DNA of 64,000 bases from Chytriomyces cf. hyalinus JEL632 (taxonomy: Eukaryota; Chytridiomycota; Chytridiomycetes; Chytridiales; Chytriomycetaceae): contig JAIWWG010000025.1 of the NCBI GenBank assembly GCA_025435555.1, positions 310,001 to 374,000 of the forward strand, in the 5' to 3' direction. The position numbers and the translations under genes were made by a program. Positions 44,225-55,502 of this stretch are shown here, piece after piece (positions within the stretch are counted from its first letter, which is position 1; every line of letters begins with the position of its first letter). Under the pieces are notes generated by a model. That model was not told the DNA's origin and made no database searches. It saw only the letters and a list, made by a program, of their open reading frames with translations.

Positions 44225-45785
44225 TCAGCAGTCTTCCCTCGACAAAAGCTGGCCCACAGACTCATTCTGAAACATTTGATAATAATTCAATGGTGCACGC
44301 TGATTGGTCAATTGGAACGATGCCTCCCCACCGACACTATTTGAACCAGCAAAGCCTTGGAATCCTGGGAAACCATTTCCGTTTGCATTGATACCATTCA
44401 CAACATGAGATCCAAAGCCAAGAGCTTGACTGTAATTAACGTTAGCCGTACCACCGTTGAAAATTTGAAGGTCACTTTGGGGTTCCTTCAAATTCCATAC
44501 AAGACCATCACCCAATTGAGACGCCAGAAATTGCGCGGGTTGATGGTTTGTTTCTGGGTACAGGGCCGTAGCTTGTGGTAGCGAAAGAGGCAGCTGGTTC
44601 GGTACCGCTTGGGAAGTACTTCCAAACGCACCCAGCGGGTCGGCGTTCAACCACGACGAGTCAAGAGACAACAATTCAAACTCGTCGAATCCACTGTCTC
44701 TGCGATAATTTGGGTTTTGAAGCGGTAACGATTGCGATGGACCCATGTTCAAAGGAGGTGCAAACAGGTATGGCTTGGGCTGGCTGGGATACTGCGTCGC
44801 AATAGGTATTGATGAGGTGCATATTGGGTCCGGCCGACTGTCTCGCAACAGATCGGGGAAGGTATCAATTGGAGTGAACGACCCTACAGCATCCCAATTG
44901 AACGGCGGAAACAGCGGAGACTGTGTCCAAAAACCGGTTGCTTTTTCAGTACTGGTCGTGGGACTAGGCTGCGAGAAAAGCGCCGAACTTTGCAAGGTTG
45001 GAATGCCAAGCAAATTAGTGGGAGTAGACAGCGACAGAGTTGGTTGAAATGGAGCCAGTGCTGAACTACTTGACCGCAGATTTGAAGCTGACTTCAAAGC
45101 AACTGCGCCAGTAGGCGGTATGAATGGGATACCCAACGATGGATCTGAGGCGGCAAGAAGCGATGAAGCGCTTGCAAACACTGGGCGCGCAGAACCGCGT
45201 TCCGAGCGTTCAACTTTGACCCTCCAGCGCACATAACAAGCGTTGCAGTAATTCTGCATTTGAAGATACAGATACAGCTGAGTGTCATTAAATGCAGAAC
45301 TGCAACTACATCATAGCTCTTACCCTTGTCTTGTCAGGCCCTTTTCGTTTGACCGGGGTGTCGGCCTCACGAGCCCCGCATTGCACACATTTCCATCCAG
45401 AGCATGTTAAGGCATCCAATACATCGTTGTTGGCCCTTTTCCCACGTCTCTTGGTTTTCGTCACAGTCGAAAGAGGAGCCGGAAGCGGAACTTGGCGGGG
45501 TATTCCTTGCAATGATTGATTGACTTTGGCTTCAAGCCCTTCAAAGAAATCTGTCAAAGACTCTGCTGACGTCAAATCAGAAAATACGGAGCTGCTATTT
45601 GCTACAGCAGGTGTCGAAAAGCCCGGGCGTGGCTGTCCTTGAAACTGGACGGGAGGAACAAGCAGGTCACAATTCAACCGTGACGAAGTTGATTGGCTGC
45701 AGCAGCCTGCCAATTCGGTGTCCGGATGATCATTCTGGTTGGTAGAAAGCTGCTGGGCTTTATGACCGCTGTGCCAGTTGTTCAT
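44225..45785 (-). CDS. GATA-type zinc-finger transcription factor
   Basis: It starts MNNWHSGHKAQQLSTNQ at 45785. The finger is split by an intron (about 45259-45324): WKCVQCGAREADTPVKRKG, then PDKTR joined to NYCNACYVRWRVK. With the acceptor at AAATGCAG, the pattern is C-x2-C-x20-C-x2-C. The T-P-x-x-[RK]-x-G-P and [NY]-C-N-A-C elements are those of GATA factors, but the Trp normally two residues after TP is Lys here. Basic sequence (KRRGKRAN) precedes the finger. The rest is a long disordered Ser/Pro/Asn-rich region ending VGQLLSREDC. The promoter targets are unknown. Confidence 0.82.
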
Positions 45786-46241
45786 TCTGATTCGTAAGGG
45801 CCTTGTCAGGAGAAGAGAAACAAGAACGAATCTAGCAACCAGTCGTCTCCAAAAGATGTTGGTCGTTGAAAATAAGCAGATGCCTCCTTGCAGTAAAATA
45901 GCAGACGCTGTTGTTTAGTTCAAGGGGCTGATTGTGTCCTTTGTTTTTCAAAACACAATGACGGAGTTCACGTAACCGATGTTCGCCAACGAAGGCAACC
46001 TCAGACACGGATCGGTTACGAGAAAGTCAAGTCGAGATAAGCGACAAACGAGCGACAAATTGCGAATTTGCGAAAATAAAAAGCGACGAATGTTCATTCA
46101 AATTGGCAAAATTTTGTCAAATACAAAAAATTCTCAAATTGTTTTAATCAAACTTCGGTTAACGAGACGGTCTCCGACGACGACGCCGCTCCTTTTAAAC
46201 AAACAGCGACTTTAAACTAAATAAAACAAACGAATCAGAAA
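45786..46241. other. Intergenic, no gene seen
   Basis: A 456-base spacer between divergent genes with A-rich stretches. No repeat or RNA gene is recognised. Confidence 0.45.
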
Positions 46242-46736
46242 ATGAAAACAGTCGCAGACCCATCAGCCGCTGCCGAACCACTTCTGGTCCACTTCCCCAT
46301 CGTTGCCATCAACTTCAGTCTCAAGGAGGCATACTCCCCGCTCCCCCATCCACATGCATGTCCTCATCCAGAAAGGAACCGCATCCATCGGCGGAGCTAC
46401 CTCGAATCCCTTCGTCCAACCGTATCGTATGCAACAACTGTCAAGAGGCCCTTACCAGACTCTTGTCAGGCATTTCTCAACACTCTATCATCCCCACGAG
46501 TGCCGCGGCCAACAGCCCCGGCGCACACACCCACTTCCTCGACTCCTTCAGCATCCGAAACCAACGTTGATCTGGATCTCGATTCAGAAAGTCAATCTTG
46601 TCCTGCGTCTTCTACAACAGATTCTGCGGTGCCGACGACTCCTTCCAAACGATTGCGCCATGTTCGGGGTCATCATTCGGATTTTCAACTACAGCTGTTT
46701 CTATCGTCGCTACCCTACTCGCGGGTGCAACAATAG
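46242..46736 (+). CDS. Possible small disordered protein (164 aa)
   Basis: The longest of several overlapping frames here. It begins MKTVADPSAAAEPLLVHF and continues through Pro/Ser/Thr-rich sequence with NVDLDLDSESQS and PSKRLRHVRGHH to LPYSRVQQ. An overlapping frame from 46358 (MSSSRKEPHPSAELPRIP, IVCNNCQEALTRLL) could instead be the real one. No domain. Style (intronless, disordered, poly-Ser) matches the small genes at 36-40 kb. Confidence 0.3.
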   Translation: MKTVADPSAAAEPLLVHFPIVAINFSLKEAYSPLPHPHACPHPERNRIHRRSYLESLRPTVSYATTVKRPLPDSCQAFLNTLSSPRVPRPTAPAHTPTSSTPSASETNVDLDLDSESQSCPASSTTDSAVPTTPSKRLRHVRGHHSDFQLQLFLSSLPYSRVQQ

Positions 46737-47037
46737 CGACGTCGCCTTGCATCAACGCTGCCCAGCATGAAGGGCTCCGGATGCTGTGTTCAGTTTCCCC
46801 AGTTTCTTAACAGCAATTGGTTTTCGAACTAGAGAGAAGGAAGCTGGCGAAGAAAACAAGCACCTCGAAAAACTCAACAACATGACTCTCAATAAAATGC
46901 ATAATAGAATGTCCTATTTTCGCTTAGCGCCCTTGTTTCCTTGATCCGGACGGACTTTAAATCTTCCATAAAGTCATTTTCTGGCTTTAAAATTTGAAAC
47001 AGGATTCCCGCCTGACCCACCGAAACACCACCAACAC
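46737..47037. other. Intergenic, no gene seen
   Basis: A 301-base spacer upstream of the first receptor-like paralogue, with an AATAAA near 46892. A missing first exon of that gene could lie here; I could not identify one. Confidence 0.35.
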
Positions 47038-48704
47038 ATGTCTTCTGCCGCGGCACTCGACGCATTCCGTAAGTTCCCGATTATCTTCGTACTTGGACAA
47101 GCGCCGAGATGCTCATCGTAAACTGTTCCCACTTTTCCCACCTTCTGATGTTCTGGCGCAAAAAAAAAAGGCCTCCTTCGGGTGGAGGTCGTTCCCAACC
47201 AACCAACCTTATTCGACGTCTGCGATGTCTGCAATGTGACAAATCCAGCCGATGCTTGCGATGCGTCTGTCGTTAAAGCAGACTGCAATGGTCCTTTGAC
47301 GGGTGGCATAGGCACAATTCACTCGCTCCGAGGGAGCCAAATTGCATTTCTTTTATACTATGTTCCGTCCGTCGATCGAAAGCTGGAGTTCTTTCTTCAG
47401 GTGAGAAACACGGAAGGGGGGTTGAACTCTTGTCCCATAAACATGTTAACATTTGTTTTGACATGCCACCACTCTTTAGGACAATGCAAATCCGCCGCAG
47501 TTGGCACCGCTTGCAGACTATCGAAATCCCACAAATCCAGTTCCTGGACCTTTCTATCCTCAAGATAAAGGGCATATACCTGGAAAGTTTACAATCCAAG
47601 TTCCCGTCAGCATTGCTTTTGGAACAAATTACAGCCTTGTTTATAAGGTACCACCTTGATTCAATGAATCGTTTTTTGTATGACGAGCTGAGGTTTCCGG
47701 CAAAACAAATACTCTAGTACTACTATCCCAACAACAACTTTGCCGTCTACAATCAAAGCACTCTCAAGTTCCTCGCAATCGATAGCGATCCAGCAAACTG
47801 GATCATCCGACCACCCTCTACGCAAAGCCCCATGCCAAGCGCATCCGCAACCTTTGGTGCAACTTCCGGAAACGTTGATGGCACAGGCACGGGTGTAACA
47901 CAGACAGTTCTTGTGGCCATCATTGTGTCGCTATCTATTGCTGCCATTGCCCTTTCAGTGCTCGCATTTTTTGTTGGACGATTCCTGAAGCGGAAAAGAG
48001 ATACCGGGAACCGCAATGCCATGACGTCGACTTCCGACAGTTCCCGTTTCATGACAACGGATACGTTTTATTCAGGATCAACGACATTTGAAAGGAGTCT
48101 AGGAGAGAGGAATCGGTATTCAGGAGTCCCGTATAATCTAGACGATCTGGATATCCATAGCGATGACGAGGTCATAACGTTTCAGCGAAGTTTCGATCGA
48201 AATGGTGGTGGAGTTGTGAGTGGAAGCGGTTTGGCAGGAAATGGCGGCGGTGACGGCGGTGGGGGTGGTGCGTACGCTGCATCCATCACCAGCAAGACAA
48301 GTGGTGCATCGAATGCCTCGAAACCGCATTCTATTCTGAAAAAGCGCGACATTGTTGAGCGCGAGGCGCTACAAGCGCAAATTTACGATCAAGTGCTGAT
48401 ACAGCATCGGCAGAACCAAACAGGCAGTCGTGTTGCCGACTTGCAACCACCGCATGCGAAAAAGATGGTTAGTTTCAAGGAGAGTGCGGATGCTGCCTTG
48501 TGTCGGGTCCCGGAACATTTGTTTGCAGACTCTGACGGTGGAAGCGAGTTACCTGGGTATGTTGGGCCGCCTGTTGAAGGCAGGACGAATGACCGGCATG
48601 TTGCGCAGAGTGTCGGGCACTCGAGCGTCCTTGTCGATAGGGAGGACGACTCAGAATACGATTCTGAAAAGGACGACAACGACGACTGGCGCAATGAACA
48701 ATAA
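47038..48704 (+). CDS. Receptor-like single-pass membrane protein A with SILK/RVxF tail
   Basis: First of three paralogues. The ectodomain exons carry PTLFDVCDVCNVTNPADAC, then after an intron ADYRNPTNPVPGPFYPQDKG and NYSLVYK, then after a second intron YYYPNNNFAVYNQST. One membrane helix (TVLVAIIVSLSIAAIALSVL) is followed by basic stop-transfer residues. The cytoplasmic tail has DDEVITFQRSFDR, AYAASITSKTSG, HSILKKRDIVEREALQAQIY (SILK at 48330-48341), KKMVSFKESAD (RVxF-like, 48462-48476) and ends YDSEKDDNDDWRNEQ. Both introns are phase 0, as in B and C. The 5' end is unresolved: the frame upstream of VEVVPNQPTLF hits stops, a run of ten A interrupts it, and no signal peptide was found. The start given is tentative. 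Confidence 0.7.
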
Positions 48705-48756
48705 AATTGTGATTAGTTTTTTTTTTGCGAAGACAACGAAACAAATTTTGCATGAA

Positions 48757-50312
48757 ATGAGGTTTTGGTTTCTGGCGCTTCTCGTCCTGACAACGGGAAT
48801 CAGCAGCCAGCAGCAGAAGACGTGTGAGTGCCTTGTCTTTGTCTTGCCGCGCACAGATGCTTACACCCGTATCAACTATGCAGTGCCGACCCTTTCCATC
48901 CCCAGCAACAACCAGACAACCTATGAACCCTGCACGGTGTGTGCGTCGAACCAGACGCTCTGTCCAACGGAATGCGGCCCAAGCGGAAGCAACCCACTTC
49001 ACATCACTCTCGGCTCCACGTTCACTGTGCTCGTCCAATACGCCCGCAACGTTGCCGACATTGAGCTGTTCCTTGCATACGGTTCAAATCGGGTAATACT
49101 CTCCATTTCAATCGCATATTACTTGGATCCCAAAGCATCTGTGGAACTGACGCTTTTCTTGTCTGTTTTGTGCAGCGATCAGCCACCAGTGTATTCGCTT
49201 CGTACTGGAGTCTCTTGGACCATCTCGATCCGGCGGCGCCTCGCAGCGGGCGATTCAACCCGCAGGACCGACACAATCCGTACGCATTTGTTGTCAAGAT
49301 CCCTGTAAATTTGACGGAATTCTCAAACAACTACGGACTGGTTTATCGAGTTGAGTTGGAAATTTTCTCAACCCGTTCATCACCCACTTACCCCCAAAAA
49401 AAAAAAAAAATTACACAGGCATATGGATACAATTCAACACCATACGACGAATTCATTATCCGAAACCTGACCGTCGATGAATCATCCAAGAGCTGGACGG
49501 ATGTGACAAACGTGAACGGGTCCGCCACAATCTCAAACATCAACAACTCTGAACCACAACCGAGCTGGATATTCGCCGTCGTGGCCGTGGCGGGAGGGAT
49601 CGTCGTTCTCACTGCAATCGGATTCTCATTCTCAAAATACAAGCGACGGAAATCTCCATCCCGCGAATCGAAAGTGGAATCAGGCTCTGCAGTGCACGTG
49701 CAATCATCCAAACCACTGGATGAGTATGCATCTCAATCGGGAGAAAATCCAAATGCATCAGGAAATGCACGAAGCCTCCATTTATATGACGATGACGACA
49801 GTGACACTGAACTGATTGTCTTCAAACGGTCCTTGAAAGACCGCGGGTCTTCTTACGCTGCGTCTGTAAATAGTAAAGGCGGGACGAGTAGCGTGTCCAT
49901 GCCCCATTCAATCTTGAAGACAACATCAGCCGTGCAGGAGGAAGCCATCAAGGCACAAATCTATGATTCAATTTTGAGCGAGCACCAAATGCAGCAATTT
50001 ATGGCTGCTGCAGAGAATGCTGAGCGAAGTGAAGGTGCTGTTGAGAGAAAAGAGTCGAAAAAGGTCGCTTTCAAAGACACTGTCATGACTGTGGTTGTGG
50101 ATCTGACTCAGCCGCCCGTGGATGATGCTGTCAATCCAGAAGGACTTTTCGATGACTCGGAAGACGCTGACTACAAAATGCCTCATTTCAACGACGGTGG
50201 TTTGGAGAGAGACGTGAAAGCACTTCTTGCACGGGAGGTGCATGTGGAGGAGGATGATGCAGAATATGACAGTGAAAAGGATGATAATGACGATTGGCGG
50301 AAAGAAAAATAA
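48757..50312 (+). CDS. Receptor-like single-pass membrane protein B with SILK/RVxF tail
   Basis: Begins only 52 bases after gene A stops. MRFWFLALLVLTTGISSQQ is a clear signal peptide. The ectodomain has Cys pairs (CECL, CTVC, CPTEC) and Asn-glycosylation sites (NNQTT, SNQTL). Introns at about 49094-49172 and 49351-49418 are phase 0; the second falls after GLVYR, as in A after SLVYK. The membrane helix is WIFAVVAVAGGIVVLTAIGF followed by KYKRRK. The tail has SDTELIVFKRSLKDR, SSYAASVNSKGG, HSILKTTSAVQEEAIKAQIY (SILK at 49908-49919), KKVAFKDTVMTVVVDLTQPP (RVxF at 50061-50072), GLFDDSED, HFNDGGLERDVKALL and EYDSEKDDNDDWRKEK. No catalytic domain is visible, so any signalling would go through bound partners. 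Confidence 0.82.
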
Positions 50313-50410
50313 CACTTCTCGTAAATAAAATATGTATGTACAGTTCACCTAATTTCGGCCAGAACGAGCAACTTGGTTGATGAACATTTTCGGTTGGCAA
50401 AAAATCAGAC

Positions 50411-51855
50411 ATGTCAGAAACGGAACCAATGTTCACCATCGATAAAGCTGCTGGACTGCGGAGGGTCCTCCCATACAACTACACATACCGAATCAATGCC
50501 AAAGGGCGATGGTTCTCCCGGTCTTTGGTGGACGTGTTCACCGAAGAATTCAAAGACCAACCGCGCGAATACTACGCAAGTTTCTCACTTGGGGAAGAAA
50601 GAAAAACTGGCTCATACTGATGCCAAGTTCCCTCCTCTATTCTCATGTACGCAGTTGTGGGCGGTTACGAAGGGAGCATTGACTGTAAACAGCCGCTCAG
50701 TTGCAGCAGAGTACCTGATCAAGAATGGCGACGTAATCTGTCACACGACACACAAACATGAACCACCAGTGTCAGACGAAGCAATCCGTATTGTATTCGA
50801 GGACAAGGATCTTGTCGTTGTGGACAAGCCGGCGAGTATTCCGGTGACTTGTGTTTGGAAGTTGAATTCAAGTTTTCTTTTTTTGACGCCAAGCATGCAG
50901 GTCCATCCAACCGGGAGATACAATCACAATACGATTACGGGAATTCTGAAAAGCAAGGAATTTGGCTACAAAGATGTGTTTCCAGTGAATCGGCTGGATC
51001 GTTTAACGTCGGGAATCCTGCTGTTGGCACTGAACAAAGAAAAGGCATCTCAGCTTTCGAAAAGCTTTACCGATCGATCAATGCAAAAGACATATCTATG
51101 TCGCGTTCGCGGCGATTTTCCTGATGACTCCGTGACATGTTCAGAGCCAATCAAGGTTGTAACCAACAGTCAAGGAATCAACACAGTGTCTCCGGATGGA
51201 CTTCCCAGTGAAACTGAATTTTCGAAAATCAGCTTTGACGGAAAGACGAGCCTTGTGCAATGTATCTCTTTGATTTTGGTTTTTTTTGATGTGGGAGGAC
51301 AGTTGACAGTTTCGAAACAGGTCAACCAAAAACTGGACGAATGCATCAGATACGCGTCCATCTGCAGTTTCTTGGATTTCCTATTGCAAACGACCCCCTT
51401 TATGCGAATGAAGCGTACTGGTGTGTCCAATCTTGCGGCTTTACTCAATATTTAAATCTAATCAACTTTCCACAAGGGGAAAAGATCTTGCGAAAGGAGG
51501 AGGAGCAGATGCGAGCGAGGTGTCGAAAAGAGTCAAATCCATCAAGTTCAAGAGAATGTTGGCTGAAGACAAAGTAGAATCATCTGATGGGAAGAATCAC
51601 GAGAAACGGTTCAAGTCAGATCATGAATCAGCATCAAGCAACCCCGAGACACTTGAATCGCGCAATCATCAAAATGGAAATTCAAATGAGGCAAACGCGC
51701 TTGATCAGGATAACGAAGACCCGTTTCCTTGCCCGTGGTGCATCAATCCCATTCCTGATCCTCCTGAAGATGAAAAGAGCATTTTTCTGCACGCATGGAA
51801 GTATAAGGGAGATGGCTGGGAGTATGAGACTGAGAAGCCTGCATGGGCAAAGTAA
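50411..51855 (+). CDS. RluA-family pseudouridine synthase (RPUSD2/Rib2/Pus9-like)
   Basis: Makes pseudouridine in RNA, probably tRNA. It starts [16 protein letters not shown], then [18 protein letters not shown]. The S4-like segment is [20 protein letters not shown] with [14 protein letters not shown]. The catalytic domain has [11 protein letters not shown], intron, [16 protein letters not shown], the active-site loop [15 protein letters not shown] (catalytic Asp), [11 protein letters not shown], and [20 protein letters not shown]. The C-terminal [20 protein letters not shown] and [16 protein letters not shown], ending PAWAK, matches the RPUSD2/Rib2 end. The first intron appears to use a GC donor: TACTAC is followed by GCAAGT at 50571, and the phase fits only there. 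Rib2's extra deaminase domain is absent. Confidence 0.85.
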
Positions 51856-52242
51856 TACAAGCTTGCAATGTCACTCCCGACTTCCAAACCTCTCCCTCCC
51901 TCCCACCAGGATCCTTGGTAGGAGGGTTGATCAAGTGTGGCGCAATCAAAACGACAGAAAGTGGAATGAATGCCCTCTGATCGAACCCCGCCCTTGACTG
52001 TTTACGATGCGCGCAGTTGATCTTACGTCCTTCCTTCCCATGCACATACATCCTTCCCATGTCCAAGTCAAACAAAAGTACACACACGCGCTGCCGAAAG
52101 TGCAATTCAAGCCGCAGATTTATTCGCAAACAATTAAATTGGGCTTTTGAGCCACACGCAAAAATAGGAGATTGGGAGATTGGAAGGGAAAAAAGTCCAC
52201 CGTTTGGAAATTTACTTCCTCGGCACACTTGGACCCAACCCA
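51856..52242. other. Intergenic, no gene seen
   Basis: A 387-base spacer before receptor-like gene C, without a recognisable gene or repeat. Confidence 0.45.
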
Positions 52243-54164
52243 ATGAACCTGACGCTGAAGCTGCGACTCTTGCTCGTTGCTTCGATGCAGGCGATGCACG
52301 CGTTGAGTCGTACGTTCATGTCCAGAGAGACCGAATGCCGTAGCCTAATTGCCCCCAATTCAACTACAGTCTCTATCACTCTTGCCCCCTCCTCGGAGGT
52401 CTTTGACCTGTGCCAAGTCTGCGCACCAACACTGGCCGCCGCCGCTGCCGCTTCCCCTTCCCCTTCCGCCGCCACCCGTCTTGCAGCGACTAGTCCATTC
52501 ACTTGGCAGGCGAACCAATCAGCGCCACTGACAAGCCCCGCTTCACTGACTCTATCTGCGTCTGCTCCCGCAGAGGACATACCCGACAGATGCAAACTGT
52601 CTGATTATGCAGAAATAGTCCGGACAAAGTGTGGCATTGGCAAAGAGAACCCCGTCCATGTCCTTGCAGGGTTGTATCTCGGTCTGGTCATTACGTTCCC
52701 AGAGAAGCAAATGACCCCCTATGTTGCGATTCTGTTGAACAATACGGTACATCCTATATCGCATCTTGCTTTGCTGTGATCCACTAACATGTCGGTCTTG
52801 ACAGCTTTCCAATGGTACGCTGTCTGCAACAAATCTTGCGGATTATAGGAATGACTCCTTGCATCCGCTTGAGGGAATTTTCAATCCTGCGGACCGCTCT
52901 TCAGATCGAAGCAGAGTCCCTCGTTACATTTACACGTTTCTGATTCCGACAAACTTGGACACCTCTATTGCGGCCGTGAAAGCAAACGGAGATGGTACCG
53001 CGAATCCTTCTGTGATTCCTGCTGAATCGCCCGTGCGTCCATTTTTTCAAATAACCTACAATGTAAGTTTTTGTGGTTCTGTTGGTTGTGAAAGTAAATG
53101 ATAACAGAAGTTTAACAAAAAAAAAAAAATAGTCCTACTCGGGTCCTCAAAAGCCATCTTACATTGCATCATACCCCATCCGAAACCTCACAATTGACAC
53201 TGACAAAAGCACTTGGATTGCGCCACACTCATCTATCCCATCCCCGCTTCCTGTTGCACAAGGCGGTAAACTCGCCGACACCGCCTATGCCATCATCATT
53301 TCTGGATCTGTCGGCGTAGCTCTCATCATCACGATTGCTGGATACATGATTTCCCGGAAACGCCACGCAACCAGACTTTCTCGACGGTTTGAATCGCGAA
53401 TGGATTTATACAACCATCCACTGCAACAAATCAATGAACGCGGAGTTTCAAGCGACCACTTGCGCGTAAAATCTGGCGCAGAACTCCAAGGCGGTGGTGG
53501 CGATGGCTTCAGCAAGGCCACGGCGTACCGAAAACTCACAAACAACTCGAGCAACAGCCATGAACCCATCTATGACACGGATAGCGATGAAGAAAACGTT
53601 GCGGTCGTGTTCAAGAAAAACTACAATGGTTCATACGCTGCTTCTGTTGCAAGTAAAAACAGCCGTGCGCGGACAAGCAGTCTCAACAGCAGTAGCCATC
53701 CGCGGTCAATTCTAAAGACTCAGAGGATGGTTGAAAGTGAAGCAATCAATGCGCAAATGTATGATCCGATTATCGTGACTTCGTATAGGCCGCCTTCAAG
53801 GAATCATGAAGTGGATGCTACTCCTGCCGCCTCAGGGAATGGGCGTAGCGAAAACGGCACACCTCTTTCGAAACGCGTAGTTTTTAAAGAGACTGTGGAG
53901 ACTGTGATTGTGGATCTGAGTATGCCTCCTGCATTGGACGAAGTTCCAACTGGACTGTTTGACGATTCAGAAGACGATATGGCTGGACATGAGGGTGAGG
54001 ATGATGAAGATGACGACAGTGACCGGCTGCATTTCAATGATGGGGGTGTTGAGAAGGACATTCGGGAATTGCTCCGTCGGAAAGTGGAAATTGAAGAAGA
54101 AGAAGAATATGACAGTCACACGGAGGACAATGATGACTGGAGAAAAGAACCCGGGCACCTTTGA
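52243..54164 (+). CDS. Receptor-like single-pass membrane protein C with SILK/RVxF tail
   Basis: Starts MNLTLKLRLLLVASMQAMHA, a signal peptide. The ectodomain has FDLCQVCAP, an Ala/Ser/Pro-rich insert, DRCKLSDYAE and Asn-glycosylation sites. Phase-0 introns at about 52747-52803 and 53063-53131 match those of A and B; the second follows FFQITYN. YIASYPIRNLTIDTDKSTW aligns with DEFIIRNLTVDESSKSW of B. The helix is AYAIIISGSVGVALIITIAG, then SRKRH. The tail repeats the plan: DSDEENVAVVFKKNY, GSYAASVASKNS, PRSILKTQRMVESEAINAQM (SILK at 53705-53716), SKRVVFKETVETVIVDLSMP (RVxF at 53874-53885), GLFDDSEDD, LHFNDGGVEKDIRELL and SHTEDNDDWRKEPGHL. It has diverged most in the ectodomain. Confidence 0.82.
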
Positions 54165-54769
54165 CGCTTCTTGAAAACCTCAAAGACCGAGTTCCTGTTT
54201 ATTAGAGATATATAAAATTGTATGCCCACCAATCCAATGGGCGCACCTCTCCCTTCAACAAACGCGTTTTGCTCCCTTGAAAAAATTACCTTATTCTCAG
54301 CGATTATTCTCACAAAGACCCCAGTGCACGGGCAACCTAAGTAGCCTTTACTCCAATCCCTGTTCACGGGCAGACTTTGTAGGAACAGTGTTGTGAGCGA
54401 CATGGCACTTATTCCAAATGCATATAAGGTGCAAGCATCACTTGATCGTTACTTGGGTTGCCCACGTCTGAGCATAATGTAAATTGCAAGGTCGGATGGG
54501 TTTTTGTGGCCGGCGCTGTGTGAATATATTGACAGATTCAAAGTGTTCACAACATCGCACATAGAAAAACACAATCGGGTTTATTTCACTCAGTCCCCAG
54601 TTAATAACATTAGGCTTTTATCCATCATTTCGGTCCAGACCACAGCGCAGTGTGTGCATTGTACAAGGGTTTGTTCTTAAGGAGGACAACTGATAAATCA
54701 GGTGCTGGCAGGGGAAGGGTGAGTCAGCTTCTTTTGCGACAGTTGAAAAAGATGCGTTATGCTTCCAAC
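54165..54769. other. Intergenic, no gene seen
   Basis: A 605-base spacer between convergent genes. No gene, repeat or RNA is recognised. Confidence 0.45.
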
Positions 54770-55109
54770 TTACACAATGATGTTGTTGATGGGAATGTGA
54801 ATCAGCTTCACAAAGAAGCCAATGAAGCCCATGATAACAAAGCCCATGCCAATGGCGAACGCCATCTGAAAGAACTCTGAATAGTGCGGTTGAGAGAGGT
54901 TAGAAGCAAGCGTGGGAACAAGCGTACTCCGGCAAACGGTTTTTTGTGCGTTAATTGATCCGCCGTTTTCGCCGAATCCGTCCGCGAGGAGGGGAGTGTT
55001 GGTAAACACACGCACCAGTCTGAGTAGGCTTCGTGCACTTGTTGATGAGGTTGATGGAGTCCTTGGCAAACTGCTTTGGGCCGTCGATGATGTCGGTGAT
55101 GTTGTCCAT
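54770..55109 (-). CDS. SSS1: Protein transport protein Sec61 gamma (Sss1)
   Basis: The small tail-anchored subunit of the ER protein-conducting channel. It starts [20 protein letters not shown] at 55109, continues [11 protein letters not shown], and after an intron (about 54879-55018, donor GTGCGT) [20 protein letters not shown] then [15 protein letters not shown]. The amphipathic helix plus single membrane helix and the [12 protein letters not shown]-[IL]-V end are diagnostic. The frame stops at 54770, but GTAAGT there could also be a donor, adding one or two residues from a short last exon. Length (about 68 residues) is normal. Confidence 0.93.
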
Positions 55110-55502
55110 TTTTGGGCACTTGTTTTGTTGGATGGAAAAAGAAGCTGTGTGCTTCCCATTGGTCCAAACAAGAAATGAATATTCCACGGCCTCAGCTCGA
55201 TTTTCAAACGCGGGCAATATACCTACTGTGACAGTTAATGCCTTGATAGTCAGACTCGCGGTGAATGGGAGTTGGAGGCAATGAAAGGTCTTGCTTGAGG
55301 AGTCCAAGAGGGGAACAAGTGTCCTGAGCATGAAGCACTTCTCAGGAACCCTTTGTTTCACATTTAGTTTATAACTACTCGAACTATCTTCCTTGATGTT
55401 GTGGGTGGATGCTGATCTCTTTGGATCCACCCCTCTTCCCATCATTTCGCACAAAAAGCATGCACCTGTCGACTTTGCATCCGTTAAAACCAACCTGCAA
55501 AA
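55110..55502. other. Divergent intergenic region Sec61 gamma / cofilin
   Basis: A 393-base spacer between the two start codons. I see no gene in it; it probably holds both promoters. Confidence 0.45.
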
